A stretch of DNA of 64,000 bases, from assembly GCF_004346265.1 (NCBI RefSeq), contig NZ_SMAP01000002.1, positions 62,001 through 126,000 on the forward strand, read 5' to 3'. Each line of letters begins with the position of its first letter. Position 1 is the stretch's first letter. Shown here piece after piece: positions 55,138 through 64,000 of this stretch. Made by a program: the position numbers and the translations under genes. A model generated the notes under the pieces. That model did not search any database. It worked only from the letters and a program-made list of their open reading frames with translations, and had not been told where the DNA came from. This stretch comes from Thermomonas haemolytica. Lineage in GTDB: Bacteria; Pseudomonadota; Gammaproteobacteria; Xanthomonadales; Xanthomonadaceae.

Positions 55138-58100
55138 TTACCAGGAGTAGCGCAGGTTGGCCTGGGCGCCGACCACGCTCTTGTACGGGCCACCGTCGTT
55201 CCAGCTGGCGCTCAAGGTGAAGCCGAAGCCACCCTTCTGCATGCCCACGCCCAGCTCGGCCATCGCGCTGCTGCCCTTCAGGGTGGTGCTGCCACTGAAC
55301 ACATTGGCCACCGTGTAGGTGCTGGTGCCGCTGAAGTCATGCACGGCGCTGATGGTGGCGTACGGCATCCAGCGCACGTCGCCCGACACATAGGTCTTGT
55401 TCAGCTCCAGGCCCAGGCGGCCGCGCTCGAACGTACCGCCATGCACCACTAGGGTGTCCAGGCCGCCGGTATAGGTGGCGTCCTCGACCTTGGTGCGGGT
55501 GTACTGCGCCTGCGGCACCAGGTTGAAGCCGCCGACGTTCCATTCGTACCCGGCTTCCAGGCTCATGGCATTGACATGGGCACGGCTGGACATGGTGCCG
55601 GCCGAGGTGGACAGGTGGATGTCGGGCGCCATCTGGCGCGCGCTGAAGTCCACGTACCAGCCGTTCGGCACATACCAGGTCAGATAGCCACCGACCGTCA
55701 TCGCATGCATCCGGCTTTCACCGCTGCCGCCACCGGTCAGGCGCTGGCGGCCGTCCATGCTGCCCAGCACCAGGCCGGCATGGAAGTTGCCGAACAGGTT
55801 GGCGTTGACGCCGACCTCGCGGCCCCAGCTGGCGGTATCGAAGTCGAAGTAGCCGCCGTTGCCGAAGTTGCTGGCGTGCTTCTGGGACACATCGCCCTGG
55901 TCGGCATACACGCGGACGAAGGCGCTCATCACCTTGCCGGCATCGCCGTACGGATTCACGCCCAGGCGCTGGCGGAAGGTGCCCATCTGCGCGTTCATGA
56001 AACCGGCCATGCCGGACGCGGTGGACGCGCCCAGGGAGCCGCTGTCGCTCAGCCCGTTGACGGACATGCTGATCGAGAACACGTCATCGGCGGTGTTGGC
56101 GGTGTTGATGGCGCTGTTGACCGCCAGGCCCAGGGTCAGGAAGTTCGCGTTCGCGTTGTAACCGATGAATTGGCCTGCCACGAAATTACCCGCCGCCGAG
56201 GTGCCACTGACGTTGGCGAAGGCGATATCGGTGGTCATCGACGTCGGCAGCCCGGTGAACTGCACGTTCACGGTCTGCTTGGCGTTGGCGGCCACATCCC
56301 CGTTCACCACCAGCTGATCGGCGGTGTTGGTGTTCAGGTTGACATCGATGTTCATCGCCCCGGCACCGGCCAGGGTGCCGTCCAGGGTCAGGCTGTCGGT
56401 GGTGACGCCGTTCTGGAAGTTCACCACCCCGGTGTTGTTGAAGGTGCCGCCGTAGGTGTCGATGCTGTTGCTGCCGATCACCTGCAGGGTGCCGGTGTTG
56501 TTGAACACGTTGGTCTCGGCCGCCAGCGGCGCGAACAGCGGGACCATCGGGCCCATGCTGATGCTGCTGTTGGTCATCTTGATCAGGCCGGCATTGTTCA
56601 CCGTGTCGTCGCCGGCGCCGAAGGCGATGTGGCCGCCGTTGAGCAGGACCTGGCCGCCCGCCGCGTTGTTCAGGGTGTCGTTGCCGTCCCCGAAGTCGCT
56701 GTAGGTGGTGGCCCCGACATCCCACACGCCCCCGGCCTTGTTGTTGAACACGTCGTTGCCGCCCAGCAGGGCCACGTTGCCGAGGATGCGGCCGCTGTTG
56801 TTGATGGTCTCGACCGCATTGCTGCCGTACACCGCGAACGCGTAACCATCGGCGCCACTGGCGCTGATCACGCCGCCCGCCATGTTGTTCAGGGTGCTGG
56901 TGCCGTACACGTTCTCCATCAGCACGCCGGCGTTGTAAACGCCGCCGCTGGCATGGACGATGCCGGCGTTGTTGATCACCACGGTGCCGTCGTAGCTGGC
57001 GGCATGCACACCGATCGCTGCGCTACCCCCGGCGGCCTCGATATGGCCGGTGGCGGAATTGTTGACGGTCACCGTGCCGTATGCGCTGTAAGCCAGCACG
57101 CCTTGTGCCTGGGTGTAGCTGCCGCCTGTTGTCGCCGTGATGTTGCTGCTGTTGCTGACGGTGACATTGCCGTAGGCGCCGGCATAGATGCCGATCGCAT
57201 TGGCATAGTCGGAAGTCGCGGTGATACCCGCCGTGTTGGTCACGCTGGCGTTACCGCCGTAGGACATTGCCTCGATGCCGGTCGCGCCGAGATAAATGCC
57301 GCTGGCGGTGATCGTGCTGGCATTGCCGACCTGGACATTACCGTACACCGAGCTGGCATTGATGCCCGTGGCCATCCCGGTCGCCGTCGCGACAATGCTG
57401 CCTCCGGTATTGCTGACCACGGTGCCGTGCACCGAGATCGCCTCGATGCCCGTCGCGGCGTAGTAGCCGTCCACCGTGATGCTGCCGCTGTTCCCCGCCT
57501 GCGCGATGTCGCCGCGCACGAACATGCCGTAGGCGGAATAGCCGGTGTAGTAGCCGCCCGGGAAGTCGGTGGCGTGGATGCTGCCGCTGTTGACCGCAGT
57601 GGCGGTGCCGTAATCGGCGCGGGCGAACACGCCCACCGCGACATTGCCGCCGCTGCTGACATCGATGCTGCCGCTGTTGCTGACGCTGGCGTCGCCCTGC
57701 AGTGCGACCGCGAACACGCCGGCGGACTGGCCGTAGGCATAGCCTTCGATGCTGCCGGCATTGTTGACCATCACGTCGCCCTGGCTGGACACGGCCAGGA
57801 TGCCGAAACCACGGCCGAAGTAGGAGTAGAACCCGATGTCCGCGCCCGCCCGGTTGCTGACCATCGCATCGCCGGTACCCGCGGAGGCATACACGCCGAA
57901 CGCGTACTTGTCGCCATTGGCGTACAGCGAACCGCCGTTGACCACGGTGACATCGCCGAAGGCGCGCGCATCCACCGCGGTCGCCTGGTACTTGCTGGTG
58001 ACATTCACCGTGCCGTAGTTGCCGACGGCCGCGTTACCGTTGGCGGAGAAGGCCGTGATGCCGGTGGCGCCGTAATAAAGCGCGGCGGTATTGGTGACTT

Positions 58101-61100
58101 CGAGATCGCCATGGTTGATGACGGTGGCGTCGCCGGCGAACGACAGCGCCGCCAGGCCGGTCGCCAAGCCGTCTGAGCTCACCGTGACGGTGCCGGTGTT
58201 GTCGATGAACGCATCACCGTCGGCCGAGGCAAACACGCCATACGCGCCGTACCCGTACTTGTTGGCCTGGCTGACGGTCAGGTTGCCGTCGTTGTAGACC
58301 TCCACCACGCCGCCCAGGCCGCTGGCCACCGCGCTGATGCCATTGGCGCCGAAGATGCCGCTGGCGGTGATGTCGCCGCTGTTGTCCACCAGCACCACCG
58401 CGCCATCGCCATTGCTGCTGACGTTGATGCCGTTGGCCAGCTGGGTGCCGTAGTAGTACGTGTTGCCGCTGTAGCTGTCGTAGTAGCTGGTCAGCCCGCT
58501 GCCGGAGACGATGTCGCCACTGTTGACCACCACCGCGTTGCCGGCCGACTGCACGAAGATGCCGTCGGTGTAGCCGCCTTCCACCGAGATCGCGCCGCTG
58601 TTGGTCACGCGCACGCCGTAGCTGCCGCCGGTGGCATAAATGCCGAAGGCCTGGCCGCCGTTGGCGTAGCCCAGGGAGTTGCCGTAGTAATCCACCGCCT
58701 GCTGGAACGGCATCGTGTAGGCGGTGATGTCGCCGCTGTTGGTGACGCGCGCGTACGCGGTGCCCTGCGCCTCGATGCCCGCGCCCCAGGCGTAGCCGCC
58801 CGCGGTCAGCGCACCGGAATTGTCCACGTCCACCACGTAGCCGGAGGCGAAGATGGCGTCGGCGATGCCGCTTCCGGAATAAGCGGTAATGGCGCCGGTG
58901 TTGTGCACGCTGGCCATGCCGTAGACGCTGTAGGCGTACAGGCCGATCGCATTCGCAGGGCTGTACATCGAGTAGAAGGTTGCCGCAGTGACATCGCCGC
59001 CGTTGTCGATGCTGGCATCGCCCACGATCGTGTAGGCCTTGACGCCGGTGGCCGGGCCCACCAGCGACAGCGCGGTGACGCTGCCGGTATTGCTGACCGC
59101 GGCATTGCCCAGCACGCTCTCGGCATCAATGCCGCTGGCGCCGCCATAGATCCCGATCGCGCTGACGCTGCTGGCGTTGGTGATCGTGGCGTCGCCGTAG
59201 AAGGCACTGGCGAGCTCGCCGATCGCCTGACCCAGGGCGAAGGCATCCACGCTGCCGTCGCTGCTGGTGATGGTGGCCGAGTCCATTGCGCTGGCCGCCA
59301 CGCCGATCGCAGCGGAATAGCCATCCGCCGACACCGTGCCGCTGTTGTTCACCGCCGCGTCCATGCCGCGCGCGATCACGCCATAAGCCACGCCGCTGTT
59401 CGAGTAGGCCAGGACGCTACCGCTGTTGTCGACGCTGGCCATGCCGTTGTCGGCGCGCGCGAACACGCCGACCGCGGCGCTGCTGCCGCTGTAGGCGGTG
59501 ATGCTGCCGCTGTTGTCGACGCTGACGTCGCCATAGCTGGACACGCCGAACACGCCCACCGACTGCCCGCTGACGTAGGTCACGATCTCGCCACTATTGT
59601 CGATCGCGACATTGCCGTTGGTGCTGACGCCGAGGATGCCGAACGCGGTGCCCGAATACCCGCCGGTGTAGGTGGCATAGATTGTGCCACTGTTGTCCAC
59701 GACCACGTCGCCATTGCCCGACTGGGCGCGAATGCCATAGGCGCGCCAGGCATCGACCATGATGTCGCCGCTGTTGTCGGCGGTGGCACCGGTCAGGCCG
59801 CCCACGTCCATGCCGACGCCGATGTACTTGGTGGTGACGTCGATGCTGCCGCTGTTGCTGGCCATCGCGCCGCCGTTGCCGGAGAACGCGACCACTCCGT
59901 AGGCGTTGTAGAGGAAGAACGCCGTCGAATCGACCGTGATGTCGCCCGAGTTCACGACGCTGGCATCACCGGCGAAGGACAGCGCAACCGCGCCCGCAGC
60001 CGCACCGGCCGAGTTCACCGTGATCGAGCCGGAGTTGGTGATCAGCGCATCGCCATCCGCCGACACGAAGATGCCGTTGGCGCCATAGCCGTACTTGCTG
60101 CCCTGGGCAACCGTCAGGTTGCCGCTGTTGTCCACGCTGGCGGTGCCGCCGAGGCCGCTGGACACCACCGAGATGCCGGTGGCGCCGTAGTAGCCGAACG
60201 CGGAAATATCGCCGCTGTTGGTGATGTCGACCGCCGCGCCGACCCCGCCGCTCATCGCATCGATGCCGGTCGCAAGCGCGCTGTAGTAGCCACCGGCATA
60301 CACGTAGCCGGCGGTGATGTTGCCGCTATTGCCCAGCGTGATGCTGCCGCCGGCGGAGCTGGCATAGATGCCGGTCGCGTAATAGCCCTGGGCCTGGATA
60401 TTGCCGGTATTGTCGATGCCCACCCCGGCATCGCCGGTGGTGTAGATGCCGAACGCATGCGCGCCGGCCGCGCGCGCATAGGCGGTGATGTCGCCATCGT
60501 TCTGCACGCTGGTCATGCCCGTGCCCTGCGCCTCGATACCGGCCGCCCAGGTATTGCCATTGGCATAGAGCGCGCCGGAATTGACGATGCTCACATCGGC
60601 ACCGGAGGCGAAGATGGCATCGGCCAGGCCATTGACCGAGATCGCGGTGACATCGCCGCTGTTGGCGATGCTGGTATTGCCGTACAGCGAATAACCGTAC
60701 AGGCCGATCGCATTGCCATTCACGGCGTAAGCGAACACCGGGCCGCCGTTGCTGACCGACACATCCCCTACGCTGCTCAGCGCGCGGATGCCGGTGGCAC
60801 CGGTGCGGCCCACGGCGGTGATTTCACCGCTGACATCGACGGTCGTGCCGTAGTAGCCGGACGCGGTGATGGCCGTTGCGGTGCCCTGCTGGCTGATCGC
60901 GGTGACGTCGCTGGCGCCGTCCACCAGGACCGTTCCCGCCGAGGCACTGGCGCTGACGCCGACCGCCGTACCATTGGCATAGGCCGCGATACCACCGCCG
61001 ACGTTGTGGACCGTGGTGCCGTACACGGACTGCGCGACCTCGCCGAACGCCGCGGTGTTGCCGCGGGCGACGATGTTGCCGTTGTTGGACACCTCGGCAT

Positions 61101-62988
61101 AGCTGCCGCTGGCGAACGCGCCAAAGGCCTGCCCGTTGTTGCTGGTGGCGTAGATATCGCCCGTATTGCCGATGCTCGCGGTGCCGTTGCTGGCCACCGC
61201 CAGCACGCCGCGCGCGGTGCTGTTGACCGACACCACGTTGATCATGCCGCCGTTGCTGACGTCGATGTCGCCCTGCGGCGCCTGCGCCAGCACGCCGTAG
61301 GCCTGGTTCAGCGCCAGGCCGGCGATGTAGCCCTGGTTGTCGATGCTGATATTGCCATCCGCCGCGTACGTCCACACGCCCCAGCCGCGGCCGGCGGCGG
61401 AGAAGAACTCGATGGCGCCATAGGCATCGTTGTTGACCGTGATGTCGCCACCGTTGGCCAGCGCGTACACGCCCAGCGCCAGGGTGCGGCCGCGGGCATA
61501 GATGGTGCCGCTGTTGTCGACGGTGATGTCGCCGCCGCCGGAGATCGCCTTGATGCCGTTGGCGCGCCCGGAGTTGGCACCGCCCGCGGTGGTGATCGCG
61601 CCGATGTAGCCGCTGTTGTTGACGCTCAGGTCGCCGTAGCCGCTGATGTCCACGCCGCTGGCCACGCGCACGCCGGTGGCCTTCACGAACCCGGAATTGT
61701 CCACCGTGGCGCTGCCGTAGCCGCCGGCGGCCAGGATGCCGGTCGGGGACACCGAGGTGCTGTTGATGTTGCTGGAGACGACCACGCTGCCGGAATTGCT
61801 GACCGAGGCCTCGCCGGTGGTGGACAGCGCCGCCAGGCCGAACGCAGGCCCGCGCGAGGTGACCGTGATATCGCCGGAATTGTTGATCCCTGCATAGGCA
61901 TCGCCAGCGGCCAGGATGCCGTAGCCGCCGTAGCTGGTGATGGTGCGGTTCTGCTGGACCACGATGTCGCCATCGTTGTTGACCACCGCGCTGCCGCCGA
62001 CGCCCGAGGCCACCGCGGAAATGCCGGTGGCGCCGTACACCGCCGCCGCGTGGATGTAGGCGCTGTTGTCCACCTGCACCACCGCATCGGTGCCGTTGGA
62101 GGAAGCGTAGATGCCCCACGCCAGCGCACTGCCGGTGATGGTGCCGGCATCGATGCTGCCGCCGGCATAGTTGGCGATGGTGACATCGCCGCCGGATTCG
62201 GCATGGATGCCGGTCGCGTAATACCCACGCGCGGTGATGTTGCCCGCGTTGACCACGCTGGCGCTGGCATCGCCCGTGGCATAAATGCCGTACGCCAGGC
62301 CATAGGTTGCGGTCGCCGTGATGCTGCCGGTATTGGTGACGCTCACATCGTTGCCAGCCTGCGCCTCGATGCCCGCTGCCCAGTAGTAGCCGGTCGCGGT
62401 GAGGCTGCCGGTATTGATCACGGTGACGTCGCTGCCGGAAGCGAAGATGGCATCCGCCAGCCCATTGGGCGCGTCGGCCACGATGCTGGCCGCGTTGGTG
62501 ATGGCGACATCGCCGGAGAGCGCGTAGCCGTAAATGCCGATCGCATTGCCGAAGTCGGAATGCGCGCTGATGGCACCGAGCGCGCCGTTGATGATGCTGA
62601 CGTTGCCGGTGTCGCTGTAGCCGTAGATGGCCGTCACGTCACCGGCGCCGGTCTCGATGATCGGCGTGTTGTTGACGATGTTGACGTCGCCGGAATAGTG
62701 CCCGCCGATCAGGGTGGGAGCCGGCGCGCCGCCCGCAGGCACCAGGCCCTGCACCGCGGTGAGGTCGAAGACGGGGGCGAAATCGATGGCCTGGCGCTCG
62801 ACCCGCAGCGCATGCATGGCCGCTGCCGATTGCGGGGTCGCTGCCGCTGCGCCGCCACCGAAGCCGATCGCCAGGGTCAGCGCGGACACTGCCAGTGCCG
62901 AGCGCACGGCGCGGGTCACGGGGGCGACCTTGATGGTGCGGCGGTTGCGCGCCTTGCCCGACGTGCCGACGTTGCGGATCTCGCTCAT
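55138..62988 (-). CDS. Giant autotransporter adhesin, repetitive beta-helix passenger
   Basis: A 2616-residue type V secretion protein. A long N-region with extra basic residues (RNRRTIKVAPVTRAVRSALAVSALTLAIGFGGG) forms an extended signal peptide. The passenger (about residues 80-2300) is a chain of ~28-30-residue repeats ending in GDI.V.NSG..., a parallel beta-helix. Higher-order super-repeats recur about every 590-610 residues. The C-terminal ~290 residues are an autotransporter beta-barrel ending in AQANLRYSW. Starts at the ATG at 62988 with GGGGGA upstream. Probable adhesin/biofilm protein; the ligand is unknown. Confidence 0.93.
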   Translation of the reverse strand: MSEIRNVGTSGKARNRRTIKVAPVTRAVRSALAVSALTLAIGFGGGAAAATPQSAAAMHALRVERQAIDFAPVFDLTAVQGLVPAGGAPAPTLIGGHYSGDVNIVNNTPIIETGAGDVTAIYGYSDTGNVSIINGALGAISAHSDFGNAIGIYGYALSGDVAITNAASIVADAPNGLADAIFASGSDVTVINTGSLTATGYYWAAGIEAQAGNDVSVTNTGSITATATYGLAYGIYATGDASASVVNAGNITARGYYATGIHAESGGDVTIANYAGGSIDAGTITGSALAWGIYASSNGTDAVVQVDNSAYIHAAAVYGATGISAVASGVGGSAVVNNDGDIVVQQNRTITSYGGYGILAAGDAYAGINNSGDITVTSRGPAFGLAALSTTGEASVSNSGSVVVSSNINSTSVSPTGILAAGGYGSATVDNSGFVKATGVRVASGVDISGYGDLSVNNSGYIGAITTAGGANSGRANGIKAISGGGDITVDNSGTIYARGRTLALGVYALANGGDITVNNDAYGAIEFFSAAGRGWGVWTYAADGNISIDNQGYIAGLALNQAYGVLAQAPQGDIDVSNGGMINVVSVNSTARGVLAVASNGTASIGNTGDIYATSNNGQAFGAFASGSYAEVSNNGNIVARGNTAAFGEVAQSVYGTTVHNVGGGIAAYANGTAVGVSASASAGTVLVDGASDVTAISQQGTATAITASGYYGTTVDVSGEITAVGRTGATGIRALSSVGDVSVSNGGPVFAYAVNGNAIGLYGYSLYGNTSIANSGDVTAISVNGLADAIFASGADVSIVNSGALYANGNTWAAGIEAQGTGMTSVQNDGDITAYARAAGAHAFGIYTTGDAGVGIDNTGNIQAQGYYATGIYASSAGGSITLGNSGNITAGYVYAGGYYSALATGIDAMSGGVGAAVDITNSGDISAFGYYGATGISVVSSGLGGTASVDNSGNLTVAQGSKYGYGANGIFVSADGDALITNSGSITVNSAGAAAGAVALSFAGDASVVNSGDITVDSTAFFLYNAYGVVAFSGNGGAMASNSGSIDVTTKYIGVGMDVGGLTGATADNSGDIMVDAWRAYGIRAQSGNGDVVVDNSGTIYATYTGGYSGTAFGILGVSTNGNVAIDNSGEIVTYVSGQSVGVFGVSSYGDVSVDNSGSITAYSGSSAAVGVFARADNGMASVDNSGSVLAYSNSGVAYGVIARGMDAAVNNSGTVSADGYSAAIGVAASAMDSATITSSDGSVDAFALGQAIGELASAFYGDATITNASSVSAIGIYGGASGIDAESVLGNAAVSNTGSVTALSLVGPATGVKAYTIVGDASIDNGGDVTAATFYSMYSPANAIGLYAYSVYGMASVHNTGAITAYSGSGIADAIFASGYVVDVDNSGALTAGGYAWGAGIEAQGTAYARVTNSGDITAYTMPFQQAVDYYGNSLGYANGGQAFGIYATGGSYGVRVTNSGAISVEGGYTDGIFVQSAGNAVVVNSGDIVSGSGLTSYYDSYSGNTYYYGTQLANGINVSSNGDGAVVLVDNSGDITASGIFGANGISAVASGLGGVVEVYNDGNLTVSQANKYGYGAYGVFASADGDAFIDNTGTVTVSSDGLATGLAALSFAGDATVINHGDLEVTNTAALYYGATGITAFSANGNAAVGNYGTVNVTSKYQATAVDARAFGDVTVVNGGSLYANGDKYAFGVYASAGTGDAMVSNRAGADIGFYSYFGRGFGILAVSSQGDVMVNNAGSIEGYAYGQSAGVFAVALQGDASVSNSGSIDVSSGGNVAVGVFARADYGTATAVNSGSIHATDFPGGYYTGYSAYGMFVRGDIAQAGNSGSITVDGYYAATGIEAISVHGTVVSNTGGSIVATATGMATGINASSVYGNVQVGNASTITASGIYLGATGIEAMSYGGNASVTNTAGITATSDYANAIGIYAGAYGNVTVSNSSNITATTGGSYTQAQGVLAYSAYGTVTVNNSATGHIEAAGGSAAIGVHAASYDGTVVINNAGIVHASGGVYNAGVLMENVYGTSTLNNMAGGVISASGADGYAFAVYGSNAVETINNSGRILGNVALLGGNDVFNNKAGGVWDVGATTYSDFGDGNDTLNNAAGGQVLLNGGHIAFGAGDDTVNNAGLIKMTNSSISMGPMVPLFAPLAAETNVFNNTGTLQVIGSNSIDTYGGTFNNTGVVNFQNGVTTDSLTLDGTLAGAGAMNIDVNLNTNTADQLVVNGDVAANAKQTVNVQFTGLPTSMTTDIAFANVSGTSAAGNFVAGQFIGYNANANFLTLGLAVNSAINTANTADDVFSISMSVNGLSDSGSLGASTASGMAGFMNAQMGTFRQRLGVNPYGDAGKVMSAFVRVYADQGDVSQKHASNFGNGGYFDFDTASWGREVGVNANLFGNFHAGLVLGSMDGRQRLTGGGSGESRMHAMTVGGYLTWYVPNGWYVDFSARQMAPDIHLSTSAGTMSSRAHVNAMSLEAGYEWNVGGFNLVPQAQYTRTKVEDATYTGGLDTLVVHGGTFERGRLGLELNKTYVSGDVRWMPYATISAVHDFSGTSTYTVANVFSGSTTLKGSSAMAELGVGMQKGGFGFTLSASWNDGGPYKSVVGAQANLRYSW
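57190..62536 (-). repeat. Three ~1.75-1.83 kb super-repeats in the adhesin passenger
   Basis: The start marker GCCGATCGCATT (read on +) occurs at 62536, 60703, 58942 and 57190, i.e. steps of 1833, 1761 and 1752 bp, all multiples of three. Within units the marker GCGAAGATGG (62441, 60608, 58847; encoding LADAIFASG) keeps the same 1833 and 1761 bp steps. The fourth start begins a partial unit that runs into the barrel. Confidence 0.85.
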
Positions 62989-63115
62989 GTTGAATCCCCC
63001 ATCCATTGAAGTGTGTCCCGCGTTGCCCCGGCGGCCTTCCAGCCGCTGCAGCATGCCCTCGCGATGCTGGCGCCTGTCCGATGCGGATCCCCCGGCCAGG
63101 CGGCTTGAAGGTCGG

Positions 63116-63145
63116 TTTATCGCCGCTGAACGGGCGGCCTGTCAA
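63116..63145 (-). promoter_or_regulatory. Sigma-70 promoter of the adhesin operon
   Basis: Read on the minus strand: TTGACA (63140-63145), an 18-bp spacer and GATAAA (63116-63121). The leader to the adhesin ATG is about 120 nt. The rest of the 62989-63322 interval holds nothing else I can assign, apart from the cytochrome start region. Confidence 0.65.
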
Positions 63146-63322
63146 CTAGGTCACGGTTTGAGTGCGCTCTGAAGCTTTCCTGAATGGGCGACCACGCCGA
63201 AATCCGCGCGGAACCGCCCAGGTCCCAGGCAGCGGTGCCATGCCCCGTCTCGCATGGCGCGTCCGGTTTCTGGAATAATCGGGGCTGAATGGCCAACTTC
63301 GGCCACGACTTGCGGGGGCACT

Positions 63323-63847
63323 GTGCGCGCGTACGACTTGGCTTTCCTGAAGCGTTTCTCGATGGTGATCGCCTTCCTGTTCCTGGTGATGGTGGGCCTG
63401 ATCCTGTTTGCCCACTACCTGAACGGCAAGGTGGTGTACCCGACCGATCCGATGGCCGAGCAGAAGACCCTGGCGCGGATCGCCCCGGTCGGCGCGGTGT
63501 ATGCCGGGGCCACCGGCGCGGCGGCCCAGGCGGCGGCGGCGGCAGCGGCGGCGGCCGCCGCCGTGGCGAACGTGCCCTTCGGTGGGCGCACCGACGGCGC
63601 CGAGATCTTCAACAATGGCCCCTGCACCGGCTGCCACACCGCCGGCGTTGGCGGCGCGCCCAAGCTGGACGCCGCCGGGATCGGCGCGCGCGTGGCCCAG
63701 CAGGGCATCGACGAGCTGGTGAAGAAGGCGATCTCCGGCTTCCAGGGCAGCGTGGGCGTGATGCCGGCCAAGGGCGGCAACCCGGCCCTGACCGACGACC
63801 AGATCAAGGCCGCGGTCGAATACATGGTGGCGCAGAGCAAGAAGTAA
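63323..63847 (+). CDS. Membrane-anchored cytochrome c5-type protein
   Basis: A 174-residue protein starting at a GTG after a GCGGGGG site. One transmembrane helix (FSMVIAFLFLVMVGLILFAHYL) anchors it; an alanine-rich linker (about residues 70-90) joins it to a class I c-type haem domain with CTGCH (Cys101, Cys104, His105) and a Met ligand in VGVMPAKGG. Such proteins carry electrons in the periplasm near cytochrome bc1 or terminal oxidases. Divergent from the adhesin operon. Confidence 0.9.
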   Translation: MRAYDLAFLKRFSMVIAFLFLVMVGLILFAHYLNGKVVYPTDPMAEQKTLARIAPVGAVYAGATGAAAQAAAAAAAAAAAVANVPFGGRTDGAEIFNNGPCTGCHTAGVGGAPKLDAAGIGARVAQQGIDELVKKAISGFQGSVGVMPAKGGNPALTDDQIKAAVEYMVAQSKK

Positions 63848-63869
63848 GCGCGCCTGGCCGGCCCGCGCG

Positions 63870-63891
63870 GACGCCGCCTGCGGGCGGCGTC
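63870..63891 (+). terminator. Intrinsic terminator of the cytochrome gene
   Basis: A 9-bp stem, GACGCCGCC / GGCGGCGTC, with a TGCG loop, followed by TTCGTTT. Confidence 0.8.
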
Positions 63892-63956
63892 TTCGTTTCC
63901 ACGGGGCAGCGGCGCACCCGACCCGGTTTAACGCCCGCTTCGGCATCATCCGCGGC

Positions 63957-64000
63957 ATGGACATGGATACCCCCACCACCATTGCCGGCCCCGCCGGTCG
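63957..64000 (+). CDS. Start of a further gene, cut by the window edge
   Basis: An open frame from ATG at 63957 (MDMDTPTTIAGPAG) or 63963 continues past the window. Too short to identify; an alpha/beta hydrolase beginning IAGPAG is one possibility, but I would not rely on it. Confidence 0.35.
   Translation, partial: MDMDTPTTIAGPAG

Noticed and set aside
57190-62536. A CRISPR array, because of regularly spaced repeats
   Set aside because: The repeats are in frame, variable, protein-coding and lack constant direct repeats with unique spacers; no cas genes are near.
58903-63009. A 1368-residue open frame antisense to the adhesin
   Set aside because: It is a mirror of the repetitive high-GC adhesin coding frame, with no signal, motif or start context; the adhesin strand has the promoter, signal peptide and beta-barrel.

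Overview
This is a high-GC chromosomal window that reads as a gammaproteobacterium of the family Xanthomonadaceae (Lysobacteraceae). The evidence is gene content and order: lptM-dapF-DUF484-xerC followed by hslV-hslU, an algR-type regulator next to hemC, a 621-residue RpoD, and two-component, c-di-GMP and S9-peptidase genes typical of that family. I cannot name the genus from sequence alone. Most of the window is dense housekeeping DNA with 4-bp ATGA/GTGA overlaps and short gaps.

Layout. 1-5.4 kb: envelope sugar and lipid genes (GT25, GT4, galE, a GT39-type membrane glycosyltransferase, an LpxL-type acyltransferase). 5.4-8 kb: dtd, rpoD and a tRNA-Ile2(CAU). 7.96-13.71 kb: an accessory islet bounded by a near-perfect 38-bp direct repeat of the tRNA 3' end. 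It holds a Phd/VapC toxin-antitoxin pair and a LysR-controlled divergent cassette (PfpI/DJ-1, NmrA, F420-type NADP oxidoreductase, LtrA), with no visible integrase. 13.7-22 kb: a two-component pair with a degenerate kinase ATPase domain, a secreted protein of unknown function, an esterase, an AlgR-like LytTR regulator, hemC, a WYL regulator and a patatin. 22-26.3 kb: two S9 peptidases in tandem. 26.3-32.2 kb: DUF454, lptM, dapF, DUF484, xerC, a GT2, and hslVU behind a good sigma-32 promoter. 32.3-38.5 kb: PEBP, hydrolase, acyltransferase, thioesterase, DUF1232 and phospholipase-D-type lipoprotein genes. 38.5-45 kb: a signalling block (SixA, ParA-like ATPase, hybrid kinase with HPt, REC-EAL) split by an IS110-family insertion. 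45-51 kb: nagA, a TonB-C-terminal-like secreted protein and a fused indolepyruvate:ferredoxin oxidoreductase.

51.2-63.1 kb is the most striking region. A 2616-residue autotransporter is followed on the same strand by four genes joined by 4-bp overlaps: a TIGR03032-like protein, a secreted EF-hand protein, a possible GNAT-type protein and an M4 (thermolysin-family) protease. A consensus-like promoter (TTGACA, 18 bp, GATAAA) lies upstream of the autotransporter. The passenger is built of ~28-30-residue beta-helix repeats, themselves arranged as three ~1.75-1.83 kb super-repeats. I infer a surface-adhesin export, maturation or shedding locus; its members are known families, but I do not recognise the combination as a described system.

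The window ends with a membrane-anchored cytochrome c5-type protein, its terminator and the first codons of another gene. Several genes carry a -10 hexamer ending exactly 6 nt before ATG, which suggests leaderless mRNAs.
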